Shown: positions 1 through 13,543, counted from the stretch's first letter. The stretch is 64,000 nucleotides of DNA from Strigops habroptila (GCF_004027225.2 NC_044277.2:70890400-70954399); one strand, 5' to 3'. The notes: generated by a model from the letters alone, not told the origin. Translations and numbers: made by a program.

Positions 1-1780
1 CATATCTGTCCATTGCCAGACCACACAAGCACTTACTGCAAAGAAGTTTAAATACATAGGGTGAAATCTAGACATGGTGTATAGAGGTGCAACTTAACTG
101 GTTCATATACATTGATGTCCAGGCTTTGGATTTATTTTAGTAATCCTTTTAGACAGTTTTTCATGGTTGCCAGATTAAGACCTGTGAAGTCCCCAGATGG
201 AACAGACACCATCTTTTAAAATAGGAACATCACTAAGGAAGTCCAAGGTGGCGGCATTTTTGTATCTTCTAAGCTAGATGGTCCTGCAAAATAGCTATCT
301 GTTCCATTTAACACAGCGTATTACAGGGGAAGAAATGAAGCTCTCACAAGACAATGGATGTTATTGCTTGTAACTCAGGTTAGTTGCATACAGAATGAAC
401 ACTACTGAAACATGAATATGTCAAAGTAATCAAATATATCAAATAAACTAGAGTAGAACAACTTACGGTTTGTTAAAAATATTTAGTGTAATTAAACCTG
501 CTTTCAGTTAATAGTTTATTCTTTCTGTCTACAGGACATTTCCAGCACACAAATAAGTTATTGTTTTTATTGAGAGCATTCTGAATATCTTTTACTGTTT
601 TTCATGTGCATAAATTTACTTATCTTCAGCTATGTACTTTCCATACCTGAAGGCAAACATATAACTGTTAATCTTTGTACTTTCCTAACCGTTAGTGAGA
701 AGAAGGCTTTTCGTTTGTTTGAATAAGATGTTTTATGAACACAGTCTAGATGTGGATGAGAGTGGGATTATGTTTTGGCCCATGCATTTGTACCTACACA
801 CTAAAATACTGGAAATGACATTTTTACTTAGACATTTACAATTTTACATTAAAACATTAAAACCCAGGAAGAGATACACAGAAAATCATAAACGGTTTGG
901 ACTTTTGTCATTTAGACTGTCTGCGTGTTGACATAATTATTGCTTACTTCATAATATATTTATAGGCCTAACATAATGTTGTTGCAGTCTTTCCCTTTTT
1001 GATTTCTGGTTTCTTCTTCTGCCTCTGTAAACCCCAACATTTGTGGAAGTGAGGCAGTCTTACATATAGAGTGAAGCATAAACCAGGAAAATCTTGTTAC
1101 TATCCACTGGTAAAACATAGCTTATTCTCTCTAAAAGGGACACATTGGCTTTTGAACCTCAGTCCAGTCACACTAGCTGGCAATTGTAAAGTATGCTTCT
1201 GCTCAGTTTTACATGGTGCTGTAGTATGTTTGTCAGTAATTGTATATTGGATCCAGCTAAGGGCATGGTGGTACAAGAGGGAAGCCTGAGTCTGGACCCG
1301 GTGGCTCATCCCTACCACTTGCTACCACTGCAGCATGCAGAGCCAGGGGCCAGCATCCACAAAGCCTCACCGCGGCTGTGCACGGTGTCTAGGAAGCCAC
1401 AGCTCTTCCCACACAGCTTTGTACTGCAGTAATTTCAAGGCAACTTCTGTTGACTGCAAACATTAGCATTGCTTCAGCTAGTCTCACATTCTGGTGTGAG
1501 TGTCTATCACCATAAAAAGATCCTCTGTGTCTGTTTCTTGTCTGTTTTTAAATATGCAATCGTGCAGTCATGCTGCCCGTTCCTGCTGAGCCTTACACTT
1601 AACTACTTGTAAGTACAGTACTGATATGGCTGTGAAAAAGCACTGAAAATGGCACAGGCTGTGCTCAGGAAATGCGCCAGTTTAAACACATTCAGTTTGC
1701 CTTCACTTCATGTGGAAATTTAATCCCGTCAATTTTAATTCTTAAATTTCTCAATTTGATGTCTTTCTTTTTTTATACAG
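1..1780 (+). other. DDC: DDC intron (partial, runs off the left edge)
   Basis: This stretch precedes the first recognised DDC exon. It ends in a good polypyrimidine tract and a TACAG acceptor at 1779-1780. I see no exon of DDC or any other gene in it. The short ORFs here (for example 695-931 and 1193-1432) lack splice signals or recognisable protein similarity. It is AT-rich, ordinary intron sequence. Confidence 0.75.
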
Positions 1781-1857
1781 GGTGAAGAAAAGATCAGATT
1801 TAACAAGTGCGTTTAAATTAGAACCTCTGTACCTGCAGCATCACCATCAGGAGTCTG
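1781..1857 (+). CDS. DDC: DDC coding exon with the catalytic-loop tyrosine
   Basis: This 77-nt internal exon lies between an acceptor TTTTATACAG and a donor GTAACT. The first G completes a Trp codon begun in the upstream exon. It then encodes VKKRSDLTSAFKLEPLYLQ followed by HHHQESG, the last Gly being split across the next intron. This matches human aromatic L-amino-acid decarboxylase from about residue 316, just after the PLP-binding lysine region (K303), which lies outside the window. The Tyr in EPLYLQ corresponds to human Tyr332, the catalytic residue of the flexible loop, so the visible active-site residue is kept. Alignment is from memory of the family; the splice sites and reading frame are read directly. 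Confidence 0.93.
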
Positions 1858-4800
1858 GTAACTTTATAATTAAATGAGATTATTATTATTTTGTTTGCAT
1901 ATTGGTATTTAATGGAAAGAAGGACTTAAGATGAAAACTGAAATTCTTAAGACTATCTATGTTGTTTAGGAGCCTATTTCCATTTTCAGAGTGCCCTGGG
2001 GAGTTAAGCTTGTTAAAGTGCAAACACATGTCTAGTGAGATTTTAGTTAGTATAAAAAGCAATAGAGGGAAAGCCATTTTATAAATCATTATATTAATAC
2101 TTTTATATTGGGATTTCCCCAGCTCCAGACTTACTACTGACTCTTTGCAGGAGTGTTGAGAAATTTATTAATGATCTTTGGGCAGTCAGATATTATCGGG
2201 TGCTGTGTACTGAGTCCCTTAACCTGCCTTCCCCAACATACCTTTCTCCAGAATGGTTTCAAGATCTGATTTGGTTTTAGAGTTTCTGTAGTCTGTGACC
2301 TTTTTTCGTAGCTATGAGTGCAAGCTCTGATTCAGTTTCAAAAACCCATGTCAGGAGCAAACACTTCTTGAAACCGCAGAGAAGGGGTGAACTGTGTTTG
2401 ATATCTGTGCTCTATTTTGAGTGATATTATCCTATTGCTCTCATGTTCTTAGATTGATTGTAGAGGAGGCAGTAAGTGCAGGCTATCTATCTTGTAGAAA
2501 ATGCTCATGAAAGCTTGTCACAAAAAGCTTACAAAGAACTTACAAATCTTAGGCCCTGTACAAAGCTGCTTAATGAATTAGTGCTGCTCCTTGCACATAC
2601 CTAGCAACTGCAGATTGGAATTTGCCATCCTGACGCCCATTTTTACACACTCAGTTATTAACTAATTACTTGAGAAGAAGGTCCCAACAGTGCAGTGTCA
2701 ACATGTGGTGCAAGTTCCCTCATAACTTTCTCAAGAAGGTAAATCACATGTGGATGTCTTACCATTTACTCTATCTCATATTTTTCCTGGAATTGCTGGT
2801 GCTGATCTGTGCTCAGAAGTGTATCCTGAGTACTTTTATCTTCTCTCTGTTATGTCTATGAACTCATTGACATTTAAATCAAAACCATCCAGAATTCCAC
2901 CATTCACAAAAAAGCCCTAGGGAAAACGGATTCCTGTGCCTCAATCCTGAACTGCCAGAAATTTTACATTTTATTCCTTTTTTACATTTCCAAGCAATGC
3001 AAATACAGAGCAGTGCAATAAACAGGAAAATGCAATAACTCTGGAGCTGAGCTTCACTCTCCAAAGGCTAGAAATGTTAAGAAAAGATACTTTTTTTTCC
3101 TTTTTAAATGAAAAATAAAAGTTACAGAAAATACACTTGAGTCACTAGCTTTTGCTTAACATACATGAAAAATACCTCAGGAGAAAAAATCCAACCTTAA
3201 CTAAACTGAAAATACGTTCTTGTGACAAGTGACAATACTGATACAAGAACCTTGGGTCTTCCACAAGTTAAATAACACCAGAAGAAAATCAAACCTTTCT
3301 TAAAACCAGGTGCTTTCAGTCAGGCCACCTTTCAGTTGATGTGAAAACTTTATCTGCTCAGTTGGATAACAAGTCGTTCAGCCTTTGTTTTGCCTGCAGA
3401 AGCTGTGATAGCATGTAATGTGATCTGGACATAATGATTTCAAAGAGATCAACTGATTACTAGCAGCCTAGTGACACTAAATTTTTCTATGCTCTATTCC
3501 CATTTGATATTTCCAAAGAGCTGGACAACACTTTTCAAATGCAAATGCCCCTAGTTAAACTGTTAAACCCAATGCACAGCTATGTCTTCAATAAACTTAG
3601 TCCAATTTGCAAAGGTGCTGTTACAGTCCCTATTGATCCCTATGGGATTTATGGCATATCAGCATATGAAAATATGACTTGTATAATGGAGGGTCTTATT
3701 TTTTGAGAATGTCTCAGGTCTGAGAATTCCTATAATGGTTTACAAGGCAAATGAAGTAGCATTTTTGAATTTGCTGATCTCTCACTCAAGAATTTAAATG
3801 AGTGGAAAAATATCTCTATATCTGTGAGCAATTACTCTTAATAACCATATGGCAATTATGTGTGCCCCCAAGGGGAAAGTCTTTATTTTGTCATTAATTA
3901 TAATTTTATGTGATTTGCATCATCACACCAGGAAGATTGTACTAGCTTGCCTGGCAACCCAGGATATAGGTCAAATCCTAATGGCAGTGTTAGAAGAATG
4001 CAGCTTTATACTCTATTGTGAATGCCACGTATGCTCCCACAATGCTACTCCTCCTGGTTAAATACAGATGTAAGACTAAGGCTTGTAATCAAGGACTAAT
4101 CATTGATTGCATTCTGCTTCACAGCTTGTGAAAGGCGTTGTTGTGGATCATTAGACATAGCCCCTTTCAGGAGCGTAGGATTATTTATCTATCACCAGTT
4201 GCTTTACTCTCTTTGCTACCAGTCTGGCAGCTATCAAACAAAAATGGCTGCTACAACGCAGAAGAATATGAACGTTATTAAATTACCTCATTACTGAGCT
4301 GAGACAACCATATTCATTATCTGAAGTCCAGGAATAGGTTAATGTTTATTGGTTGTTGTGGGTTTTTTTTTTCATCTGGCAAATAACCTATAACAGGTTA
4401 AAGAACCAAATGGCTTTATGTTACAGGGAGGAAACACCATGTTTTTTCCAATGTTTTGGCTGCATAGATGAGAAAGCATTTACAAGAGAGCTTGTAACAC
4501 AGGAAATACAGAAATACAGCCCTTTTAACTCCTGGAAAATATAAAGGCTGAGAATTGTGTAAATGGCATAGATGGGATAAATTCAGAAACTACAGTTCTA
4601 TATAGAACTTTGGGGTTCATAATTCCAGGGGCACTTAGACAGCACTTTCCTATGGAATTTAGGTAAATACTTTCATATGAGGCTTATACTCCACTGCAGA
4701 GTAATAAAGCAGAATAAGAAAGCTAAGCAGATGCTTCTACATTTTCCTAAAGAAAATGTCAGTTTAATTTCTGTTGCTGTCTTACTGTAATCCAGTTTTA

Positions 4801-5589
4801 TGTTACAATTTACTGTGAAGTCAGTTTAATTACCTTATTCAAAGAAAAGGTAGATACAACTTCTCTCTGTGTGCTTACATAAAAGATAACTAATAATGCC
4901 CTCCATGTGCCTCCCTGGACTGCTTTGTGGCTTGGTCAGTCAGTGTTTGTAAGGGGCCTTTAGTACGTCAAATGAGAAGCTATAAAAAAATGCAGAATAT
5001 TATTCTGCAAGCAGGAAGAGGTCAATTCTGAGTCATTTTTTCCAGTCACTTATTAGACATGCTGAAGAATTAGCAACAAATATATGAATGAGTTTAAAAG
5101 GCAGTTAGAAGTGGATTATTTTAAAAAGTGTTAACAGTTTGCTATGGTAAAGGTGGTGACATTTCACAGCAGAAAATGAGTGATGAAGTGGGTTTGGGGA
5201 TTCTGCAAACTGTTTCAAACAAAATCAGTAATAGCCAGTTCTTTTACTACTTCTTTTCCTTATAAGAAGAAAACAAACACAGCCCATCATCTCCCCAGTA
5301 TCTGTGGTATAACAGAAAGTAAAACTGTGTTTCTTCTCTCATAAACTGTTTAATTTGCTAGTAGTATATTCTGACTTGCTAAGGAATGAAGCTTATTACA
5401 AGCACCTTCATCTTGCATGCTGCCAAGTATCCTACTAGATATTTAGTGGTCCTGTTGACCCTGATGATGCTGAAGCTTGTAGCAAACATAGAGCATAGCT
5501 AAGATACAGCTTTTTCAAGAGCATTAGAATGAATGATGGCTTTGTGTGTTGTGATGAAGCAATGTCAACATTTTTTCTTTAATTTCTAG
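1858..5589 (+). other. DDC: DDC intron
   Basis: This 3.7-kb intron runs between the GTAACT donor and the TTTCTAG acceptor. I saw no RNA gene, CR1 copy or extra exon in it. Short ORFs at 2670-2861, 3849-4061 and 4103-4297 have no recognisable similarity and are treated as chance. Confidence 0.8.
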
Positions 5590-5609
5590 GCCTTGTAACA
5601 GATTATCGG
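5590..5609 (+). CDS. DDC: DDC 20-bp microexon
   Basis: A 20-nt exon sits between acceptor AATTTCTAG and a consensus donor GTAAGT. Two bases finish the split Gly codon, and the other 18 encode LVTDYR, matching human LITDYR (about residues 342-347). The exon is far too short to appear as an ORF and is found only because the flanking exons need exactly these residues. The human gene is known to have a comparably tiny exon, so the microexon is probably ancestral. Its skipping would shift the frame, because 20 is not a multiple of three. Confidence 0.93.
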
Positions 5610-6349
5610 GTAAGTACAGCATCAATGTAATAACTAACACTACTACTCATATATACTGCTATTTTCAGGACTTCTATTTTCCATTACTATCATAAACCTT
5701 ATTTACTATCAAAACCTCATGTTTATTTCCAGAAATGCAGCTTGATAAGTTTTTAATGTTCCTCAAGCTGAAACTTTAAACCTTAATTTTGAACTCTGTT
5801 TGAAGGCAGAAGACGCTTTGCATGTACAATATCTCAAGGTTTAGGCAGCAGAAAGAAAGGTCCTAAATGGCTGTGGGTTTTCCCTTACTATGGTGAATAA
5901 TACATTTTAAAAAAATGGGGAAGTGTTTTAATCTTTCACCCATAGAAACATTGTTGCTTTGGAATGGAAGGTGGGCCTGTCATTGCAGATGCTAGACCCA
6001 CAGCTGTAAACAAGCCAATGTACACAAGCTTCTAAGACAGATATTCTTCTAAAGCTTTTGAGGAGAATTCAGGATGAACAAAGGAAATCTGATTTGCCTT
6101 TTGACCCTTCAATTCTGACACCAACCTCCTTTTCCAATTTTAATTTTAAAATTTTGAGTATTAAACAGTAACCCCAGGACATTACCTGGGAATAGACTTT
6201 TCTACAATTATTTGACCCACCTCCACCAACTGCCTGTAAGATGTGGCAATGTATTACGCTTCAAAATCGTTGTAGAATGTACAGTTTCTGCAGTGTCACT
6301 GCAGTGGTGACTTCTAATGTGGGTGCCCTCCCTTCTCCCTGGCTTGCAG
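5610..6349 (+). other. DDC: DDC intron
   Basis: This 740-bp intron lies between the microexon and the HWQIPLG exon. It ends in the acceptor CCTGGCTTGCAG. Nothing else was recognised in it. Confidence 0.85.
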
Positions 6350-6448
6350 CACTGGCAAATCCCCTTGGGCAGGAGATTCCGCTCCCTGAAGCTCTGGTTC
6401 GTGCTGAGGATGTATGGGGTCACGGGACTGCAGGAGCACATCCGCAAG
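6350..6448 (+). CDS. DDC: DDC coding exon ([10 protein letters not shown] block)
   Basis: A phase-0 exon of exactly 33 codons is bounded by CTTGCAG and GTGACT. It begins with [19 protein letters not shown] and ends with LQEHIRK. This is the most conserved block of the C-terminal domain of group II amino-acid decarboxylases. The first Arg of GRR corresponds to human Arg355. Differences from human are conservative (Leu for Met in LKLW, Thr for Lys in VTGL). The flanking reading frame opens into intron on both sides, which explains the longer ORF (6241-6570) around it. Confidence 0.95.
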
Positions 6449-9400
6449 GTGACTGGAATTTGGTTTCTTGGGTAACCTGTGGTGGGATGGCAAGGGAAAA
6501 TGAGCTGGCTACCTACCTACTTTCCATGACTTATGGACTTACATCAGAAAGCACAGGCAACCGCTTTTAGACAGCTCAGATCAACAGGGTGCTGCTTGCT
6601 TGCCCCGTGTAGTGTCACAATTTCATATCTTGGCAGGATCAAAGCTCATCCATTTTGTATTAATCTTTAGGGAAGACAAGCCTAGGAGTTTGGAATTTCT
6701 ACAATGTGGGACCGTAGTTCCCTCTCAAGTTAAGCCAGAAGTTTTATTGTGGAAAAACATGTTTATTCATTACGTCTTTATTTTATTAATGTGCATGCCA
6801 TGCATTGATAGCATGTTTAGATTATGACTAAGGGGTACAGTAACTTACTGGGCATGTCTACCTCTGCTCCTTCTTTGTTTCCTGTTTAAAATACATCTTC
6901 TTAGGAAAAAAAAAAAAAAGAACATGTACAATTTACAGTTTGTTAAGATTGCTGTAAGTACTAAGTTTATTCTTGATGTAAAAAGAAGGGGGTTTTTATC
7001 ACTAAAAACCACATCTGGCGCCAGCCTAAATTACATATATATTTCCTCTGCAGCAGTAAAGTCAAATTCAAGCATACCTTTCATCTTTATGAAGTTTAGG
7101 GAAACTTCTAGTGAGGGGAGATCCATGGCTTGGCTCTAAATATTTACAAAAATATCCATTAGCTAAGGGTCTGGTATGGTATAGCAAACTCCCTGCAGAC
7201 ACACATTCCTTTCTATTGTGGTACTAAACAGATTAATTCCTAAGAAAGGCTTTTTCCACTGTTGTAAAATCACTGCATGAGGAAGTCTCTTTAGATTTGG
7301 AAGGGTTCCGGGATGGAGGGCACCCGCTGTGCTTCTCATTTTTATCACATTATAATTTTCAACTGGCTCTACAAATATCAAAATTAGGTTTTTATCCTTA
7401 CTGAGGCTTTCAAAACCAGATTTTGACAACAGTGGTGATCTTGATGTTGTCATCCTTGTGGCAATCTGATATATATCCTTCTGATGAAAAATTGATGCAA
7501 GGTTTGTTAGCGCTTTACTAGGCTACCATTACAGTTTGTAGTCGGATTCTCTCTCAGGTTAGATTTCTGGAGACTGCAATTATTTCAATATGATGTCAAG
7601 TCTTTAAGTAGGGCTAAATCTCCCACTGGGAGAATAGAGGGTTGGAAGCCTCATATCAATTACATGGCCTTTTATAAAGCTGGTTTCCACGAGTCAGTAT
7701 TTACATTCAGTAAGTTCCCTGTCTCCCAGACATTTCCCTGGCTGTCCAGCCAAAAAGTGCTTGTCTTCCTATAATGATAGCTGAAGACCAGGTTTTTGTA
7801 TGTTCTGTGACAACACAGTTCAGGAAGGCAGAGAAAATCAATCTTTTTCTGAAATAAAGCCCTAATATGTTCCCTTATTTGCAACAGTACCTCAGACAGG
7901 TAGGTTTCCAAGGACTTGTTGAATTCAGTGTGTATGTTTAATGTTTCATTAAGGACTAAATTGTTCTCTGGTATACAGAGAAAAATAAGTTAGGGCCTTA
8001 TATTTGTGACTTTCAAAGGGCAAGAGAGGTAATTAAGTGCAGAATTTGGCTCACTGTACACAGCTGTCAAACTGAAACCAGTAAGTTAGTTTCTCCTCGC
8101 CAGCCCCCTCTCTCCCCAGATTAATACTCATTCAGTTCAGTGGGTTCCAGAGCAGCTCTTTCTTTTTTCTTAAAAAAGTAACTTCTATCTTCAGCAATTC
8201 TCTGTTTAACCTAAATTTCAAGAGAGACTTGCATTTCATTTGCTCCCTGCTCTAGCAGAATTTAAAATCTCTTTGGAGTTTGCAGACATGTTGGTAAAGT
8301 TATATCAGTAGCTGCAAAATAACAATTATAAATAAATGTGTTTCTCATCTTGCACATTTTCCTCTTTTCTCAGGAATTATTGTGGGTTCCAGATACATTG
8401 TGATGACTTTTCTTTTGGCAGTGTGGTAATGAAGTATGTGAACCAGCCTGATGCTGGTTTATATTTCCAAACCTATAGACAAGTTTCCAAATGAAAAGTA
8501 ATTTGGAATTTAACTTCACTTGTTAACTGCACTTTAACATTGCTTATCCCAGTGCTTGGCCTTGGAAAGTTGCTTTCTTTTAAATATGTTGTAGCATCTT
8601 GCAAGCAACAGCTTTTATATTCCCATTGTGGGCAACAGCAGTCCTTGAAAAGAATAGCTGGTACTGTATCTAGTGTACTTGGGGCTCTAGCTGTGTTTTA
8701 AGGGAACCCGTGTAGTTGCCAAAATTATTTCTAAAGCTGCATTTTCTTACAGTGGGTGGTGGAGTGGCCATAGGTAGAATAAGAGACTTAGGAGCAGTGG
8801 CAGAAGCAGGTATTGAAACCTTCAAGTGGAGGGCAGAGGCTGGAGCTGGGGAAGTTGTGTTATTACGGAGTTGCCCCAGAGAAAGGGCCATAGAGTCAGG
8901 CAGAAGAGTGGAGGTTTGAAACAGCATCTTGGGCTGGAACCTGGGGAAGGGGCTGCTTACATCTGGGATGTAGCATGCGGTCGTACACCACGTAGGTCTC
9001 ATACATCAACATACCTATGTGTGAGACATGTTGTTCCGGTCCACACTATACAATAGTAACTAAGGCATGCCTGTTCAGATACAGGCCTGGGCCTTATTGG
9101 GAGATTTGGGACCTAGGGTTTCAGTTCTGTTCTGAGTTTATGAAATTCCCAAAAAAGGCACTTCAGCTCCTAAGTCATAGAAAACTTATAGAACATAGAA
9201 GACTTATCCAGTGTTTACAGACTTTGAGTTAGGCTTCTTTTGCAGTGCCAGGTGTTACTTACAAAGTGATTTGAGATTTTCAATAGTGATGAACTTCTGT
9301 CATGACATAGAGGGGAAAAATACTGCATAACCTTAAGAAGTCACCCTATTTGCTGTGTGATCAACAAGATTCCATATGGAGGACCAAAGATATCTGAAAT

Positions 9401-10989
9401 TATCTGTTTACAAACTTTTCTTTTTTTCTGGATGTAAACTGCCACAAACTCCCTATTTGTCTCTCTTTTTTTTTAAATTTTATCTTTTATTAGTATGTTT
9501 TAAGAAAAAGATGTTTGTTATGTTTGCAGCCTTAAGGACGGCATCAAAATGACGTGATAACCACTGCAACCTGGCATTTGCTTGTACTGAGGAAGGCATT
9601 TGGGAACTAAAATACTCCTGGGAGATGAGAATGTGTGACTTGGATTTAGATACAGTTACTTTTTTTGTTTTCCAAACCTTTCAGTTATGCACTTTTTTCC
9701 CACACAACTTATTGCAAAGTATAGGTCTTAAAGCAGTGGTAAAGGGGAGGACAGTTATCTCTGAAGGATGTGGGGAGACAAAAATACAAATTTTGTAGGT
9801 AAGTCACAAAGCCACAGAGAAGATGTACAAAGAGGGCAAACTCAACAACAATAACAGTCTTCTGGACTAATTCCAAACACTCAGGGTCAGTATAATGTGA
9901 AACCCAAAAGGTCCATTTGTAAATGGCCCATTTGCAAACTGCGTGACCAGCCATTACTTCTGTGTTGCCTTAAGTCCTCTCAAAGAGCTCAGAAGTCATT
10001 TGAGAAATTTAGCAGTTAGTGGTTTTGTATGTGATCCCCATGAACATTCCAACTCAGATGAATCCTCCATAGGACCAGAAGAAATCAGTGCACTGTGTCC
10101 TTCTTTCTTTGCTGAGGACAATGGATTCCATTAAAAATTAACAGCAGAGACCAAGAAACTGTACAGAACAGCAATGCAGAGACAGTGTTTCAGCTGGGGA
10201 CTGGCATAGTCCAAGTGGCTGTTGAGAAGACTCTCTTGACAGCATTTTCCTTCTGAGTGTAGTGGGATGCAAGCGAAGGCTAGGCAGGTATGCTTATTTG
10301 CACAGTCATATTAATGTACTCTGACACTTCAGGGAAGCTCCCTTCAGTCAAAAACTACTTCAGTTCGTGAAGGCTTTGCCCAAAAATCAAAATTAATTTT
10401 ATACACCTCAATGCAGAAGCAGTTATAGTTATATTCACACATATAAATACACATACACAGATTTTTTTTAAATAGGGACCACATCTTAATGCCTTATAAG
10501 TTTACTGTTCCTATTAGTGATTATGTAAGACACTTCCCTTAATCCTGAATAACCAAATTAATTAGGTTCCTTTCTTGTTTCCCTTCTTACTGCAGAAGAA
10601 CAATGGTTATTTACCTGAGATAGTGATACACAAAAATTCCTTACAAGCTTCTTTTCTTCAATCTGCTAAATTTCACTGTGAAGAGAAGGGCTGGTATTCT
10701 GTTCCTATATACCAAGGCTTTTCAGGCCACTAACGCAGTCCTTGTGATTCCACTTTGGGAACCCACAGGATAAAAAGATTGTCTTGCTGGAAACAGTATG
10801 CAAGTTGGTTTGTGAAGGCAGGTGTGATACTTAAAAGCCCCTCTTAAAGAGTTTGAACTTCCAAGCTTATGATGTTTACCTTTATTGGGTATAATTATTT
10901 TTTCCTTGCAACGATCTTTGTAAAAGCAATTCAGGATAACAGCTTATGGGTCAAAGGTGCAGGGCCTTCAGTAATTGTGTTAAGCAAAG

Positions 10990-11150
10990 TTTGCCCAAGG
11001 AAGTGGTGGAGTCAGCATTCCTGGAAGTCTTTGAAAGATGCATAGATGTGGCACTTAGGGTCATGGTTTAATGGCGGGCTTGGCAGTGTTAGGTTAACGG
11101 TTAGAGGTGATGATGTTAAGAGTCATTTCCAGCCTAAATAATTCTATGAG
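10990..11150 (+). mobile_element. Degraded CR1 LINE 3' fragment
   Basis: The stretch reads as the 3' end of an older CR1 copy. It has a GTGGTGGAGTCAGCATTCCTGG block, then GATGTGGCACTTAGGGTCAT, a diverged GATGATGTTAAGAG block, and a terminal ATAATTCTATGAG. The wording differs from the other copies in the window (ATGGCGGGCTTGGCAGTG instead of the TGCCCATGGCAGGGG block), so it is a different, older CR1 subfamily. It is truncated at the 5' side, as is usual for CR1. Confidence 0.85.
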
Positions 11151-12120
11151 CCTACACAGGTGAAACTTCAGTTAAATCCCCACTTTCTCACCTTCAGGTT
11201 CTGTAAAATCTAAAAGACTTGGTGCCCCCCAGTGGCTTTACGAATTATTGCTACTTGTTAAGACGGTGGATAAAACGACTTGCATCAAGACATGACTCCA
11301 AAATACTTCCAGAATTTTGATTTGTGTTTTACTGAATATTGTCTATTTTCCCTTGCTTTTATTTCTTTCAAATTCCCGAAAAATTCTTTGGTGCAAAAAG
11401 TGGACATAAATACCTGCTGTAAAATATACAGCATTGGTCTGGAGTTTTCTTTTACAAACTACTTGCAGGAAGCCAAATCTTCAGTTTTTGTTTTATTCCG
11501 TTCCTACCCAGGTAAATTTTGATTAAATTCAGTTGGTGATTACATTCAGATGAACAGTTGTGAAACTCTCATCTCATTAAACATGAGTTTTTTTATGTCT
11601 TTGATTTCCAAGACGTAGTGTATGCAGTGTGAAATTTTGCAGAGCTGTGTAACAGACATCGGTTTGGTTAAGGCTATAGAACATGAGGATAGGAGGAGAC
11701 AGTAAAAGATCATTGTAACACGTGTGCATATTTCACATACTTTTCCATGCACATATGCATACAAGCATCTGTATGTATACAGATATTTCTGGTCACTTTT
11801 CATAGCTGTAAACTCATGCTGTTTATATTAGCAGAACATTCAAATGCCTTGGAAAGGATAGGCCATTTTATTGGTCTCATTCCTGACTCGAAGAGCTTTC
11901 AGTCTAATTTTAGAGGGAGATGATAAATGGATGTAACAAACAGCAGGGAGGACGTGGTAACAACAGTAAGATTGGCTGGTTGGGTAGGGTACCAGTATGC
12001 CCAGTATACGATTTTGAAGCAATGTTTTGATTCAATATAAACAATGTTTTTCTATTTGAAGAAATATGCAAGCATCATAATGCTGTGATTAAGACTGCAA
12101 GATGTGTTTGTCTTTGTCCT

Positions 12121-12194
12121 TACTTTCTTCCTTTCTTTTTCTTTCTCTCTCTCGTTCTCTCTTTCTTCCTTGCTTTCTTTCTTACTTTCTTTTA
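12121..12194 (+). repeat. Pyrimidine-rich (TTTC/CT)n tract
   Basis: About 74 bases are almost purely C and T, made of imperfect TTTC, TTCC and CT units. This is simple-sequence DNA inside a DDC intron and produces the artefactual KEKERKK-rich minus-strand ORF over it. Confidence 0.9.
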
Positions 12195-12499
12195 TGTAAT
12201 TTCTGTTTTTGCCTTGTTCTTGCCCTTTTGCAAAAAGTTCCTGTGAGCTGAAACCTTCCACATCTAACCCTGGCCCAAAGTGAAATGTTTCATTTTTGTT
12301 TGATATCTGTCCTTGAACTTGAAAAAAGGCAAAGTGCGAAAGCAGGAAAAGACATGTGCTTAGTTATTTTTCCAAAATTATTTGCTGCCATAAATGTATA
12401 AAAGCTAAGGAAGTTTTAAACATCATTTCAGGTGTTGCCCATAATTTTTGGTGTAGACTGGCTATTGCATGAAGATGAACTGTAATTCTAATAGCTGGT

Positions 12500-12534
12500 T
12501 GCTGTTGTTGTTGTATTATTATTATTATTTTTTT
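12500..12534 (+). repeat. GTT then ATT trinucleotide microsatellite
   Basis: Four TTG-type units run directly into about five ATT units and a short T run. It is a compound trinucleotide microsatellite in a DDC intron, not coding. Confidence 0.85.
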
Positions 12535-13441
12535 AGCGCAGTGAGCACAAAGCTGATGACAGCCAGAGAGAGGGAGACTGGGTAAGGTTCTGCAGGTACC
12601 TGTTGAGGAGAGGAGTTCTTCTTTTCCAAGTGCTTTTGTATTAATTTTCTGTTTGGAAGAAAGCAAAACATGGTATGAGAATGCAAGCATCACTGACTGA
12701 GTGTTAAAACTTCCCAGTTGGTTGTTAGTATGCCTGTTGGTATTTTTTCCTATTTGTTTGATTTTGGAAGAGCACTGGTTTGTTATGCTCCAAAATAATT
12801 GCTCTGGCTTCATGTCCAATGTCACTCTTTTTCCTCCAGTAGTTGTAAACAGATTGGCTGAAATTTGCTATCTATTTTCTTGCTTGTACTGCCATCATCT
12901 TTCTTTTCAACTGAACCTGAGCACCCAGGTGAGAAGAGCAAGCAAGTTCTCCCCTTCGTCACAGTTATTTTTGTATTAAGTGAACTATTCTAAACAGTGT
13001 CTCTTTCCAGCTTATTTTGCACTGGAATTTTGATCATTTTCTCTCTGTATGTCTGTATATCTCTCACTTTCCCCAAAATAACTTTTGGACTCTTTAGACA
13101 TTCCCAGACAAAACTAACAGTGGTAGAAAACCTAAAGAAGAATTATTACGATTATTTACTATTAATATGGTATCATATAAAACTGTGCCGAAATCTTTCA
13201 TTAAGAAACAGACTAGTACTGCCTAAGATAGACTGAGCTACTGATATAGTAACGGCTCAATATGATCTCTGGAAGTCATAAATGGGACGTAAGTTAACAT
13301 AAACAGATGGCAACATGTGAATATTATCATATATGAGGAGAATGAAGAGAGAAGAGAGATTAGGGATGGAAACAATTTAGCACATCTTTTCTCTTGATGA
13401 ATCAAATTTCTACAATGTAGATACTGTCTTTCTCTTCTCAG

Positions 13442-13543
13442 CATGTCAGGCTGTCGCATCAATTCGAACATTTAGTCCGTCAGGATGAAAGATTTGAGAT
13501 CTGTGCTGAAGTTATCTTGGGACTAGTCTGTTTTCGGCTGAAG
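13442..13543 (+). CDS. DDC: DDC coding exon (HVRLSHQFE block)
   Basis: A phase-0 exon of exactly 34 codons lies between CTTCTCAG and GTAAGA. It encodes [19 protein letters not shown] followed by [15 protein letters not shown], equivalent to human residues about 381-414. It joins in frame with the preceding exon (…HIRK) and the following one (GSNELNEA…). Substitutions relative to human are few and conservative. Confidence 0.95.

Larger units (their letters stand above)
6449..13441 (+). other. DDC: DDC intron (7 kb)
   Basis: This is the largest DDC intron in the window. It holds a degraded CR1 fragment (10990-11150), a pyrimidine-rich TTTC tract (12121-12194) and a GTT/ATT microsatellite (12500-12534). 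The ORFs at 8670-9002 (minus) and 12364-12825 (minus, 153 codons) show no recognisable domain or splice context. I see no further exon; the exons on either side join in frame without one. Confidence 0.8.

Noticed and set aside
12364-12825. 153-codon minus-strand ORF in a DDC intron
   Set aside because: It passes through a microsatellite (giving runs of Ile and Gln), has no recognisable domain and lies in a plus-strand intron.
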